The position numbers and the translations under genes are program-made. From positions 1 through 64,000 of the forward strand of contig JAEUHR010000056.1 of assembly GCA_016794425.1 (NCBI GenBank): a DNA stretch of 64,000 nucleotides. Reading direction: 5' to 3'. Shown piece after piece: positions 1 to 8,248 of this stretch. Origin of the DNA: Planctomycetota bacterium. GTDB lineage: Bacteria > Planctomycetota > UBA1135 > UBA2386. Under the pieces are notes generated by a model that did no database searches, was not told where the DNA came from, and worked only from the letters and a program-made list of their open reading frames with translations. The stretch's first letter is position 1, and every line of letters begins with the position of its first letter.

Positions 1-135
1 TGTTCTCGCGGAGCCATCGTCGGTCCTGGCAAGGCGCGCCCCCGGAGACATATCCGGGAGATCTGTCGAGGAGGCGCAACGCCGCCAGGGACGACGAGGG
101 CCCGCGAAACGCAAGCTGACATCCGGTTCACGGCA
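1..135. other. unassigned left edge
   Basis: No gene can be assigned here. Short open frames run off the left edge on both strands, but none has recognisable protein motifs. I tested it by eye for the conserved ends of tmRNA, RNase P RNA and a tRNA and found no convincing match. It may be the end of a gene lying mostly outside the window. Confidence 0.3.
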
Positions 136-654
136 CTAGCTGGCCATCCAGCGCGCCTGCTGCTCGCCGGCCGTGGCGAGGTAGTCGGGGCGCAGGCGTT
201 CGCGCAGGAACAGGCCGTAGAGGCCCGACACGAGCTCGTGCAGCGCGAGCCAGTTCGCGGCGCGGTCGGCGGTGCGGTCGGCGTCCGATTCGCACTCCTC
301 GGCGTCCTCGGGCAGCCGCACGCCGTTCAGCGTCAGCGTCGGCGCGTCGAGCGTCGCGGCCCACTGCCGCGAGCCCTCGCCGATCAAGAGCCGCGCCTTG
401 CGCAGCCGGCGGCCCTGCCGCAGGGCAGTGCGCGCCTCGGCGGTGCGCGTCGGCAGGCCGCGGCGCAGCGTCTGTTCGGTCTCGTCCTCGCTCGGCGCCG
501 CGAAGCTCAGGAAGTCGTCGAGCGCGACGCCGACGACGCGGCCGCCGGGCAGCGCGAACTCGCCGCCGTCGGCTTCCCAGCGGAACCACAGCCAGGTCAG
601 GAACTCCTCGCCGAGGAAGCCGTGCGTGTCGGCGCCGTCCGGAGTGTTGCTCAT
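136..654 (-). CDS. RdgC-like protein, C-terminal partner
   Basis: A 172-residue protein whose ATG overlaps the stop of the upstream RdgC-like gene by four bases (ATGA), so the two are probably translated together. It opens with a segment containing GFLGEEFLTWLWF and a glycine-rich turn, and ends with a helical stretch around LALHELVSGLYGLFL. In E. coli, RdgC is one polypeptide of about 300 residues that forms a ring around duplex DNA and inhibits RecA. The two genes together cover about that length, and this one would supply the C-terminal half. The order and spacing support a split RdgC, but similarity in this half is weak by eye. No signal peptide is visible, so it is probably cytoplasmic. 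Confidence 0.55.
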   Translation of the reverse strand: MSNTPDGADTHGFLGEEFLTWLWFRWEADGGEFALPGGRVVGVALDDFLSFAAPSEDETEQTLRRGLPTRTAEARTALRQGRRLRKARLLIGEGSRQWAATLDAPTLTLNGVRLPEDAEECESDADRTADRAANWLALHELVSGLYGLFLRERLRPDYLATAGEQQARWMAS

Positions 655-1319
655 GCGTCGGCCTCGAGGCTCTCGGCGGCACCGGCGCGCACGCGGCGCG
701 GCGCGCGTTCGTCGGTGCCGGCCCGCGGCCAGCGGACCGGTTCGAGCCGTTCGAGCTGCGCCTCGGCGTCGCGGCCGAGCCCCGCGCGTTGGCCGCTGCG
801 CAGCGGGTTCGCGCGCTCGAGCGGCAGCGTGAAGCTGTCGAAGAACAACTTCGTGAACGACTCGCGCGCGGTCTTGCTGGTCGCGAACAGCATCACGGTG
901 CGGCGGTCGTGGAACAGCAGCGCGTCGACCAGCGTGATGTTCGGCAGCACGCGCGGCAGCAGCTTCTCGGTCAGGTCGTCCTTGAGCTCGCGGCGTTCGC
1001 GCGCCGACAGCTTCTTGCCGCGCGCCTTCTCGGCCGCGTCGCGGTGGATCTGCAGCCACTTCTTCGGCAGCACCTTCTTGTCGATCCGGAAGCGCAGCCA
1101 GGTGCCGGCGCCGCCGTCGAGGTCCTCGAGGTCGAAGCTGTCGCCGGTCGGGTCCTTCGGCGTCACCCAGCCGACCGAGACCTCTTCGCTGGCGGCGTTC
1201 TCGATGGTGCGGAACCGCCGGTCGGCCAGGGCGGCGACGAACTTGGCGTCAGCCGGTGCCGGCAGCGCGCCGTCCCAGTGGAAGACGACGACGCCACCGC
1301 TCTTGCGGATCGCGGCCAT
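651..1319 (-). CDS. RdgC-like recombination-associated protein, N-terminal part
   Basis: A 222-residue protein resembling the N-terminal and central part of RdgC. Recognisable elements in order are the GWVTP segment near residue 50, a charged stretch with VLPKKWLQIHRDAAEKARGK where E. coli RdgC has its lysine-rich helix, the LSARERRELKDDLTEKLLPR helix, and a strand with LVDALLFHDRRTVMLFATS. RdgC binds double-stranded DNA and restrains RecA filament formation. Here the polypeptide stops shortly after the central domain with an Arg/Ala-rich tail, and the rest appears to be encoded by the overlapping downstream gene. The family is best known from proteobacteria, so its presence here is of some note. 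The fold assignment is fairly secure; the role in this cell is inferred. Confidence 0.7.
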   Translation of the reverse strand: MAAIRKSGGVVVFHWDGALPAPADAKFVAALADRRFRTIENAASEEVSVGWVTPKDPTGDSFDLEDLDGGAGTWLRFRIDKKVLPKKWLQIHRDAAEKARGKKLSARERRELKDDLTEKLLPRVLPNITLVDALLFHDRRTVMLFATSKTARESFTKLFFDSFTLPLERANPLRSGQRAGLGRDAEAQLERLEPVRWPRAGTDERAPRRVRAGAAESLEADA

Positions 1320-1362
1320 GGGTGGGCGACAGCGCGGAGGTCGGCGTGGCGGCGGGTGCCGC

Positions 1363-2577
1363 TCAGCTGCGGCCGTCCTTGGGTTCTTCGGGCGGCAGCT
1401 GCTGCGGCGGCCCTTCCTTGGGCAGCTCGTCCTTCGACGGCGCCGACTCCAGCTTCGCGCCGGCCTTGCCCTCGAGCGCCTTGCGTGCGTTGTCGACTTC
1501 CTGCTTCATGCGCTGGTAGCGCAGCTCGAGCATCTCGACGCGGCCCTTGTCGATCTCCGACGTCGAGTTGCGGGCGTTCTCGAGTTCGACGCGCAGCTCC
1601 TCGAGCGTCTTCGTCAGCACGTCGAGGTTGCCGGCGCCCGCGCGGCCGTCGGCCTTCGGCACGTCGGCCTGGTCGCGGAACGCGTACGGCAGCATCTCCA
1701 GCACCGATTGGTCGCGCACCGCGATGTCGATCTGCGCCCCGAGCACCTGCTGCTGCGCCTTCTGCAGCGCGTCCTTGTCCTTCGTGTACGGCACCAGGAT
1801 CGCGTGGCCGACCACCTTGTCGAGTTCGGGCGTCGCGCCCTTCTCGAGGCTGTCGACGTGCAGCACGACGGCGCCGTCGTGGTGGCGGAACGGGCGCGTG
1901 GTCGTGCCCGGCGCGGTCGCGAACGCGACCTGCTCGAGCCGCAGCCCGAAGCGCTGGTTGCGGCCGATCTCGATGCGGCCGTCCTCACCGGCGCCCGGCA
2001 GCGTGCCGTGGGTCTTGGCCAGTTCGGCGACCGTCTTGCCCTGCTCGAGCTGCGTCAGCACGGCCTGCACACCTTCTTCCATTTCGCCGTCGGTGAACTC
2101 GGCGGCGGTGCCCTCGATGCGGATCAGCTCGAACATCGCCATCTGGTGGCGCATCTCGGCCGGGACCTTGTCTCCCTGGTGCTGCAGCAGCACGTCGAGC
2201 ATGCCGCGCGTCACGAAGGCGCCGTTGACGGTCAGCAGCACGTCGGGCTGCAGGCCCTTCACTTCGTCCTCCTGCATCAGCCGCGCCGGGCGGCGCGCGA
2301 CCGGCGGCGTCGGCTGCGCGACCGCAGTGCGGCCGGCGTCGATCGCGCGCGGCGCCAGCGTCCGGCGCTGCAGTTTCTCGGTCAGCAGCTCCTTGGCGTT
2401 GGTGACGCGGCCCCGCACGTAGTCGATCTCCTGCTGCAGCCGCTGCTTCTCCTGCTCCAGGTCCTTCAGCTGCTGTTCGGGAGTGGTCTGGGTCTTCTCC
2501 ACGGGCGGCGTCAGGGAGATCTGGGCCGAGAGCGGGAGGGTCAGGAACAGCAGGCCGCTGAGCAGGCGAAGGTCCAT
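1363..2577 (-). CDS. secreted PpiC/SurA-like peptidyl-prolyl isomerase
   Basis: A 404-residue exported protein. The ATG at 2577 was chosen because it directly precedes a clean signal peptide (MDLRLLSGLLFLTLPLSAQ); the open frame extends further upstream without features. After the signal come a coiled coil (about residues 30-60), a SurA-type N-domain segment around VNGAFVTRGMLDVLL, and a parvulin-like domain in which AELAKTHGTLPGAGEDGRIE, the F-A-P-G turn and AVVLHVDSLEKG match the PpiC pattern. A second coiled coil and a Pro/Glu-rich tail end the protein. Parvulins of this type assist folding of periplasmic and outer-membrane proteins. Active-site residues could not be placed confidently, so it may be a chaperone with a degenerate isomerase domain. 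Confidence 0.6.
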   Translation of the reverse strand: MDLRLLSGLLFLTLPLSAQISLTPPVEKTQTTPEQQLKDLEQEKQRLQQEIDYVRGRVTNAKELLTEKLQRRTLAPRAIDAGRTAVAQPTPPVARRPARLMQEDEVKGLQPDVLLTVNGAFVTRGMLDVLLQHQGDKVPAEMRHQMAMFELIRIEGTAAEFTDGEMEEGVQAVLTQLEQGKTVAELAKTHGTLPGAGEDGRIEIGRNQRFGLRLEQVAFATAPGTTTRPFRHHDGAVVLHVDSLEKGATPELDKVVGHAILVPYTKDKDALQKAQQQVLGAQIDIAVRDQSVLEMLPYAFRDQADVPKADGRAGAGNLDVLTKTLEELRVELENARNSTSEIDKGRVEMLELRYQRMKQEVDNARKALEGKAGAKLESAPSKDELPKEGPPQQLPPEEPKDGRS

Positions 2578-2674
2578 GGGCGAGCGGGCGTGGCGCGGGG
2601 AAAGGGGGGCGAGCATCAAACCGGTGCGGTGCGCGACGCGCAAGGGTCGCGAATGCTCCCGGGGGTGCCGGCCG

Positions 2675-3595
2675 TCAGGGCGCCGCCGCTGCCGGGGCGC
2701 ACGCCCGGAAGTGGGCCGCCGCCGCGCCGAGGATCGGGTCGATCGCGGCGGCCGCCGTGTAGTGGCCGAGCGCGACCGTCAGTCGGCCCGGGCGGCCGAG
2801 CGCTTCCCACAGCAGGTCCTGGTGCCGGGGTGGCACGACGGTGTCGAGCGCGGCACCGACGAACAGCACCTTCGGCGCCGCCACCGCGGCCGCGAACGCC
2901 AGCGGTTCGTAGCGCAGGTACTGCCGCAGTTCCCAGGTCAGCTCGCCGTCGCCGATGCCGTCTTCGCTGCGCCGCCATTCGACCCAGCGGCGCACGCGCG
3001 GTTCGCTGCTGCGCACGACCAGCCCGCCGAGGTCGGCGCCGGACAGGCAGATCGCGACGCCGTCGAGGCTCGGTTCGGCGGCGGCGACGACCGCGGCGAC
3101 CATGCCGCCCATCGACAGGCCGAGCACGAACGTCGCCGGCGGCGGCGGCGCGCTGCGCAGCCACTGCAGCAGGATGCGCTGGTGGCGCACCGTGCGCGCG
3201 AACAGGTCGTCGAGCTCGAGTGCGCGCTGCGGCGGCCGCAGCGCCGCGCCGGCGCGTTCGCAGGCCGCGACGTCGAAGCCGTGGTCGACCAGCCGGCGCG
3301 CGACGCCGTCGAGCAGGTCTTCGCCGCCGGCGAGGATCGGCACCAGCACCACGATCGGGCGCGGTGGGCCGCCGGCGTCGGTGCCGCCCCAGCGGCGGAA
3401 CCGCACGCGTTCGTCGCCGGCGGCCAGCACGCCGCCGTGCGCGGTGACGGACTCGAGGGTCACCGGCGGCACCGCGGCGAACGGCACCGGCGGTGGCAGC
3501 GGCGGGCGCGGCATCGACGGCGGCGGTTGCCAGCTGCAGGCGGGGGTCAGCGCGGCGATCAGCGCGGCGGCGCGCCTAGAACAGGTGGACGGCAT
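2675..3595 (-). CDS. alpha/beta-hydrolase-fold lipoprotein
   Basis: A 306-residue protein with an alpha/beta hydrolase core. The start at 3595 gives a short lipoprotein signal with a lipobox ending in LTPAC, which is why it is preferred to the later internal ATG. A nucleophile elbow GLSMGG is visible near the middle, an acid candidate occurs in GAALDTVVPP, and a histidine in ALGHYTAA near the C terminus completes a plausible Ser-Asp-His triad. It is therefore probably an envelope-attached esterase or lipase-like enzyme; the substrate is unknown. Its first 20 bases lie inside the end of the upstream lipoprotein gene, so the two are likely co-transcribed and translationally coupled. Confidence 0.7.
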   Translation of the reverse strand: MPSTCSRRAAALIAALTPACSWQPPPSMPRPPLPPPVPFAAVPPVTLESVTAHGGVLAAGDERVRFRRWGGTDAGGPPRPIVVLVPILAGGEDLLDGVARRLVDHGFDVAACERAGAALRPPQRALELDDLFARTVRHQRILLQWLRSAPPPPATFVLGLSMGGMVAAVVAAAEPSLDGVAICLSGADLGGLVVRSSEPRVRRWVEWRRSEDGIGDGELTWELRQYLRYEPLAFAAAVAAPKVLFVGAALDTVVPPRHQDLLWEALGRPGRLTVALGHYTAAAAIDPILGAAAAHFRACAPAAAAP

Positions 3596-4616
3596 ACAGC
3601 ACGAGGCCGGGCGAGCCGTCCATCGGCGTCTCGAACAGGCTGTAGATCGACGACGTCGACACGAAGTCCATGTCGTCGCCGACCGCGACGTGCCAGCTCG
3701 TGGTCGGCGACGCCCGGTAGGCGAGGTCGGCACGCACGTGCCGGTCGTCGGACTCGTAGTCGGTGCGGGCGCGCAACTCGAAGCGCACGGTATCGGTCAG
3801 GTCCCAGTCGAGCGAGAGTTTGCCGTACTGCTGGCTCGAACCGACGCGCACGCCGCCGAGCACGTAGGCGACCTCGAGCGGATCCTGCAGGTCGTCGACG
3901 CGAACGCGCACCGACACGCGGCCCAACGACCGTTCGTCGCGGTGGCGGTACTGGTACGGCACCGTCAGCGGCACGTGGTCGGATCGGAACGAGTCGAACT
4001 CGACCTCGACCTGCTGCACCAACGGCAGACGCCGCAGCAGCTTGCGCAGCGGGCGGTTCATCAGCGACGGGCCGCGCTCCTGCAGCCATTCCTCCTGCGC
4101 GTCGAGCTGGGCCTGCTCGCTGGACAGCAGCTGGCCGTCGATCTGGTCGTGGTCGTAGATGCCGAGCAGCGGCGCGGTGACCTCGCGCCGCGAGCGTTCG
4201 CGGTCCGCCTCGATCAGGTCCTGCACGAACCACAGCGTCTCGCGCGCGATCGGGTCGTGGATCGCGGTCAGGTCGGCGATGCTCATCGACCAGGTGTGGC
4301 GGTGCGCGGCGTCGGGGGCGCGGCGCCGTTCGACCGGCGCTGCCGGTGCCGGCGCGGCGGCGACCGGCCGCGGCTGCGGTTCGACGGTCGGCGCCGTCGT
4401 CTCGGCGGTCTCGTCGCCGGCGTCGGGCGGCAGGTGCTCGATGCCGATGCGCAGCGCGAAGGCGGCCGGTCGGCCCAGCGCCGCGATCGGCCCCGGTGCG
4501 GACGGGGAATCGGCGATGGTCGGCTGCCCCACGCAGCCGGCCAGCAGGCACAACAGGATGCCGAGCTGGAACTTCACCACCGCAGCCCTCGACCAAAGAA
4601 CGCGCGGCGACTGCAT
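3576..4616 (-). CDS. lipoprotein with beta-rich, possibly barrel-like domain
   Basis: A 346-residue lipoprotein of unknown function. The ATG at 4616 gives a signal peptide with lipobox LLAGC; a GTG 12 bases upstream would only lengthen the N terminus. A Pro/Ala-rich linker (about residues 75-100) follows, then a helical region, then a C-terminal half of alternating polar and hydrophobic strands (for example RVSVRVRVDDLQDPLEVAY and SLDWDLTDTVRFELRART) ending in YAVHLF. Repeated strands with a terminal aromatic residue suggest an outer-membrane-associated beta domain, but no family was recognised. The gene overlaps the start of the hydrolase downstream, which suggests a joint envelope role. Confidence 0.5.
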   Translation of the reverse strand: MQSPRVLWSRAAVVKFQLGILLCLLAGCVGQPTIADSPSAPGPIAALGRPAAFALRIGIEHLPPDAGDETAETTAPTVEPQPRPVAAAPAPAAPVERRRAPDAAHRHTWSMSIADLTAIHDPIARETLWFVQDLIEADRERSRREVTAPLLGIYDHDQIDGQLLSSEQAQLDAQEEWLQERGPSLMNRPLRKLLRRLPLVQQVEVEFDSFRSDHVPLTVPYQYRHRDERSLGRVSVRVRVDDLQDPLEVAYVLGGVRVGSSQQYGKLSLDWDLTDTVRFELRARTDYESDDRHVRADLAYRASPTTSWHVAVGDDMDFVSTSSIYSLFETPMDGSPGLVLYAVHLF

Positions 4617-4665
4617 CGGCCGGGGCACACGCGAGGCTGCAGTCGCTGCGGAGATCCGTGTCTCC

Positions 4666-4671
4666 AGTCTA
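4666..4671 (-). promoter_or_regulatory. possible -10 element (TAGACT)
   Basis: The minus strand carries TAGACT about 50 bases upstream of the lipoprotein start at 4616. It resembles the TAnnnT hexamers seen before other genes in this window. No good -35 element is visible. Confidence 0.25.
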
Positions 4672-4682
4672 CCTCGCTCCGC

Positions 4683-4720
4683 GCCATCGGTTGCGGCCCA
4701 CTACGCGTGCGGCCGATGGC
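4683..4720. repeat. inverted repeat between fadJ and the lipoprotein gene
   Basis: GCCATCGG (4683-4690) and CCGATGGC (4713-4720) are perfect 8-base inverted repeats separated by 22 bases. They lie between the end of fadJ and the next gene on the same strand. The pair could form a terminator-like or attenuator hairpin, but no T-tract follows on the minus strand. Confidence 0.4.
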
Positions 4721-4766
4721 AGCGGCGCCACGCGTTCCGGATTTTTCCGCGCCGTGGTGCGCGCGC

Positions 4767-6932
4767 TCAGCCACCGAGCGCCCGCCGCCGCAGACCGTCG
4801 CTGGGCTGGAACCGCACGCCGTGCGCGCGCGCCAGTTCGTCGAGTGCGGCTGTGACGTTCGCGAGCCCGAGCGCGCGCGCGTGGCGCGTGACGCCGCCGG
4901 TGAACGGCGGGAAGCCCATGCCCATGACGAGGCCGAGGTCGAGGTCGGCCTCGGCGGCGACGACGCCGTCGTCGAGGCAGCGGTACGCCTCGTCGATCAG
5001 CGGGTAGACCAGCCGCTGCACGATCTCGGCGCGGCTCGCGCTGCGCGGCGGCGTGCCGCGCTGCTTCTGCAGGCCTTTCAGCACGGCGCGGCCCGGCCCG
5101 CTGCCGGTGCCGTCCTTGCCGTAGATGCCGCCGCCGGTCTTCTGGCCGAGTGCCTTCGCCGCCGCCATCGCCGCGAACAGTTCGCACGGCACCATGCGGT
5201 CGGGGAACGCGGCCTGCAGCACCGAGCTGACCTTCGCCGCGACGTCGAAGCCGACCTCGTCGAGCAGCCGGCACGGACCCATCGGCATGCCGAACTCGAG
5301 CATCGCCGCGTCGACGGCCTCCGGCGCGTTGCCCTCGAGCAGCAGCCGCGCGGCTTCGTTCAGGTACGGAGCGAGGCAGCGGTTGACCAGGAAACCGGCG
5401 GCATCGGTCGTGACCACCGGGAATTTGCCGAGCCGCACCGCCAGCCGGCACGCCGTCGCGACCGCGGCGTCGTCGGTCGCCTTGCCGCGGATCACCTCGA
5501 CCAGCGGCATCTTCTCGGGCGGGGTGAAGAAGTGCAGGCCGACGACGCGGCCCGGGTGCAGCAGGCCCTGCGCCATGTCGGTGACCGGCAGCGAGCTGGT
5601 GTTGGTCGCCAGCAGCGCCGTGTCGGGCAGCCCGCGCGCGAGCGCTTCGCGCATCAGCTTCTGCTTCAGGCCGAGGTCCTCGACGACGGCCTCGAGCCAC
5701 AGGTCGGTCTGCTGCAGGGCGCCCCAGTCGGTCGCCACCGCGAGCCGGTCCTGCACGGCCTGCGCCTCGTGCCGTTCGAGCCGGCGCCGGCGGGTCTGCT
5801 TGTCGAGGTCCTTCTGCAGCCGCGCCTTGGCGCGCGCCAGCGCACCGAGGTCGAGGTCGCACAGCCGCACGCGCAGGCCCTTGTGCGCCAGCAGGCCGGC
5901 GATGCCGGCGCCCATGACGCCGCCGCCTATGACCAGCGCGCGCCCGGTGTCGCGGGCGCCGTCGAGCTTGCCGAGCTTCTTGCTGCGCTCGGTCAGGAAG
6001 AACAGGTGCACGAGGCCCTTGCTGACCGGCGTGACGATGGTCTCACCGAGTGCCCTGGCCTCGGCCGCGTAGCCCTGCTCGGGCGGCAGCGTCAGCGCCT
6101 GCACGCAGAGCCGCAGCGCCGCGCGCGGCGCCGGGTAGAAACGCGCCTGGCCGCGCTGCAGCGCGGCTTCGGCCTTGCGCACGACCAGCGCGCGCAGCGG
6201 CGCCTTGCCGAGCCACTTCGCGAGCCCACGCAGCCGGCGCGGTGGCGCCTTGCGACCGGTCGCGATCAGCGCGTCGAGTTCGGCCCGCGCCGACGCCAGC
6301 AGCCGCGCCGACGGCACCAGCCGGTCGACGACGCCGAGCTTGCGCGCCGGTTTGCCGCGCAGCAGTTTGCCCTCGAGGATCAGCTGCAGCGCGGTGCCGA
6401 GCCCACACAGGCGGGTCAGGTTCTGGGTGCCGCCGAAGCCCGGCACGATGCCGAGCTTGACCTCGGGCAGGCCGATCTGCACGGCGCGGTGGTCGGAGGC
6501 GACGCGCAGGTCGCAGAACAGCGCCAGCTCGAGGCCGCCGCCGAGGCACGGCCCGTCGATCGCGGCGACGACCGGCACGCGCAGCTGCTGCAGCCGCTGG
6601 AAGATCGTGCGGCCGCGCACCGCCGCGGCCGCGCCTTCGGCCGGGTCGGTGATGTCCTGGATCAGCCGGATGTCGGCGCCGGCGCAGAACATGCCGGGGC
6701 CGGGGCCGGTCACCAGCACGCCGCGCAGAGCCGGCACGGTGGCGAGCTGCTGCAGCGCGCGGTCCAGCGACTCGAGCCGGTCGCGCGTCCAGGTCACGAC
6801 GGGTTCGGTCGCGGCGCCGAGGCGCAGTTCGGCCACGCCGTCACTGCCGAGCTGCAGCAGGACGGTGCCGGCGGCGGGCGGGTCGGCCGCCGGCGTCGCC
6901 GCGTCCGGCCGCGTGGGTTCGGTGGTGGTCAT
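4767..6932 (-). CDS. fadJ: FadJ-type enoyl-CoA hydratase/3-hydroxyacyl-CoA dehydrogenase
   Basis: A 721-residue bifunctional beta-oxidation enzyme. The N-terminal crotonase domain (about residues 25-200) has the oxyanion and catalytic segments GPCLGGGLELALFCDLR and LPEVKLGIVPGFGGTQ. The dehydrogenase half starts with the NAD-binding motif GGGVMGAGIAG near residue 335 and carries TNTSSLP, HFFTPPEKMPLVEVIRG and FLVNR, typical of 3-hydroxyacyl-CoA dehydrogenases. The length equals that of FadB/FadJ alpha subunits. It hydrates 2-enoyl-CoA and oxidises the 3-hydroxyacyl-CoA with NAD+. The ATG overlaps the thiolase stop as ATGA, so the multienzyme partner is encoded immediately upstream. FadB and FadJ cannot be separated firmly by eye; the neighbouring thiolase resembles FadI. 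Confidence 0.88.
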   Translation of the reverse strand: MTTTEPTRPDAATPAADPPAAGTVLLQLGSDGVAELRLGAATEPVVTWTRDRLESLDRALQQLATVPALRGVLVTGPGPGMFCAGADIRLIQDITDPAEGAAAAVRGRTIFQRLQQLRVPVVAAIDGPCLGGGLELALFCDLRVASDHRAVQIGLPEVKLGIVPGFGGTQNLTRLCGLGTALQLILEGKLLRGKPARKLGVVDRLVPSARLLASARAELDALIATGRKAPPRRLRGLAKWLGKAPLRALVVRKAEAALQRGQARFYPAPRAALRLCVQALTLPPEQGYAAEARALGETIVTPVSKGLVHLFFLTERSKKLGKLDGARDTGRALVIGGGVMGAGIAGLLAHKGLRVRLCDLDLGALARAKARLQKDLDKQTRRRRLERHEAQAVQDRLAVATDWGALQQTDLWLEAVVEDLGLKQKLMREALARGLPDTALLATNTSSLPVTDMAQGLLHPGRVVGLHFFTPPEKMPLVEVIRGKATDDAAVATACRLAVRLGKFPVVTTDAAGFLVNRCLAPYLNEAARLLLEGNAPEAVDAAMLEFGMPMGPCRLLDEVGFDVAAKVSSVLQAAFPDRMVPCELFAAMAAAKALGQKTGGGIYGKDGTGSGPGRAVLKGLQKQRGTPPRSASRAEIVQRLVYPLIDEAYRCLDDGVVAAEADLDLGLVMGMGFPPFTGGVTRHARALGLANVTAALDELARAHGVRFQPSDGLRRRALGG

Positions 6933-8248
6933 GCTGCCTCCAGGACGACGGCCTGGCCCTGGCCGCCGCCGATGCACAGGGTCGCGAGCCCGTGGCCGCC
7001 GCCGCGCCGGCGCAGTTCGTGCGCCAGCGTCAGCACCAGCCGCGCGCCGGTCGCGCCGATCGGGTGGCCGAGCGCGATCGCGCCGCCGTTCGGGTTCAGC
7101 CGCGCCGGGTCGATCTCGCCGAGGGCGCCGTCGAGGCCGAGTTCGCGGCGGCAGTAGTCCGCGTCGGCGAACGCGCGCACGCAGCCGAGCACCTGCGCCG
7201 CGAACGCCTCGTTGAGTTCGATCACGTCGAGGTCGGCCAGCGTCAGGCCGGCGCGCTGCAGCGCCGGCGGCGTCGCGTGCACGGGGCCGAGGCCCATCAC
7301 GTCGGGCGCCAGCGCCGCGGTCGCGGTGCCGCGCACGAACGCGATCGGCTGCAGGCCGAGCGCCTTCGCCTTGCCGGCCGACATGCACAGCAGCGCGACG
7401 GCGCCGTCGGTGATCTGGCAGGCGTTGCCGACCGTGACGTCGCCGTTCTGGCGGTCGAACACCGGCCGCAGCTTCTGCAGCGCGGCCAGCGTCTGTTCTT
7501 GGCGCACGCCGTCGTCGGCGGTGACCGCGGCGCGGTGGTCGGGCGGCGGCACGTACGGCACGGTCTCGGCCGCGAAGTGGCCGGCTGCGGCGGCCGCGGC
7601 GGCGCGCTGGTGGCTCTGCAGCGCGAACGCGTCCATCGCCGCGCGGTCGATGCCGAAGCGCTGCGCGACCTTCTCGGCGGTGTGGCCCATCATCAGGCCG
7701 GTGACCGGGTCGGTCAGGCCCTCGACGACCGCGATGCGCGGCTTCAGCGCCCGCGGCCGGAACCGGCTCAGCGCGCGCAGCTTCTGCAGCGGCGAACGCG
7801 CCTTGCCGAGCCGCGTGAAGAAGCCGGTCAGCTCGGGGCCCATCAGCAGCGGGAAGTTGCTCATCGACTCGGTGCCGCCGACGACGAACACCTCGCCCTC
7901 GCCGGCGCGCAGCCGCCGCTGCGCCTCGAACAGCGCCTCCATGCCGGAGCCGCAGTTGCGCATCACGGTGAACGCGGTCGTGGTCTGCGGCAGGCCGGCG
8001 CGCAGCGCCGCGACGCGCGCGACGTTGGCCTCGCGCGCGTCGGCGCCGGCGCAGCCGAGGATCACCTCGTCGATCTGCCGCGGGTCCAGCGGCGTGCGGT
8101 CGAGCAGTTCGCGCAGCACGTGCGTCGCCAGATCGGCGGCCGCGGCGCCCTGCAGCGGTCCGCCGGCCTTGCAGAACGGCGTGCGCCAGCCGGTGACGAT
8201 CGCCAGATCGCGCTCGTTGTCGCGCGCCTTCTTGGTGCCCTTCTTCAT
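6929..8248 (-). CDS. fadI: acetyl-CoA acyltransferase (FadI-type thiolase)
   Basis: A 439-residue thiolase that cleaves 3-ketoacyl-CoA to acetyl-CoA and a shortened acyl-CoA, the last step of each beta-oxidation round. The acyl-accepting cysteine is in VMRNCGSGMEAL near residue 97. The C-terminal catalytic segments NPNGGAIALGHPIGATGAR (active-site His) and CIGGGQGQA (second Cys) are intact, as is ELNEAFAAQ. At about 440 residues it is nearer FadI than the shorter FadA. It starts with an ATG that overlaps the stop of the acyl-CoA ligase-like gene and ends overlapping the fadJ start, forming a tightly coupled three-gene operon. Confidence 0.88.
   Translation of the reverse strand: MKKGTKKARDNERDLAIVTGWRTPFCKAGGPLQGAAAADLATHVLRELLDRTPLDPRQIDEVILGCAGADAREANVARVAALRAGLPQTTTAFTVMRNCGSGMEALFEAQRRLRAGEGEVFVVGGTESMSNFPLLMGPELTGFFTRLGKARSPLQKLRALSRFRPRALKPRIAVVEGLTDPVTGLMMGHTAEKVAQRFGIDRAAMDAFALQSHQRAAAAAAAGHFAAETVPYVPPPDHRAAVTADDGVRQEQTLAALQKLRPVFDRQNGDVTVGNACQITDGAVALLCMSAGKAKALGLQPIAFVRGTATAALAPDVMGLGPVHATPPALQRAGLTLADLDVIELNEAFAAQVLGCVRAFADADYCRRELGLDGALGEIDPARLNPNGGAIALGHPIGATGARLVLTLAHELRRRGGGHGLATLCIGGGQGQAVVLEAA

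Noticed and set aside
1..135. A possible structured RNA at the left edge
   Set aside because: It has short motifs reminiscent of RNase P or tmRNA ends, but the conserved core sequences are missing and the segment is cut by the window edge.
238..3447. A 1069-codon plus-strand open frame opposite the RdgC, PpiC and hydrolase genes
   Set aside because: It is a GC-driven antisense shadow: long runs of Arg, Ala, His and Gln, no domain, and it spans several well-supported minus-strand genes. The same applies to 2955-7157, 29700-34922 (minus) and 55194-58748.
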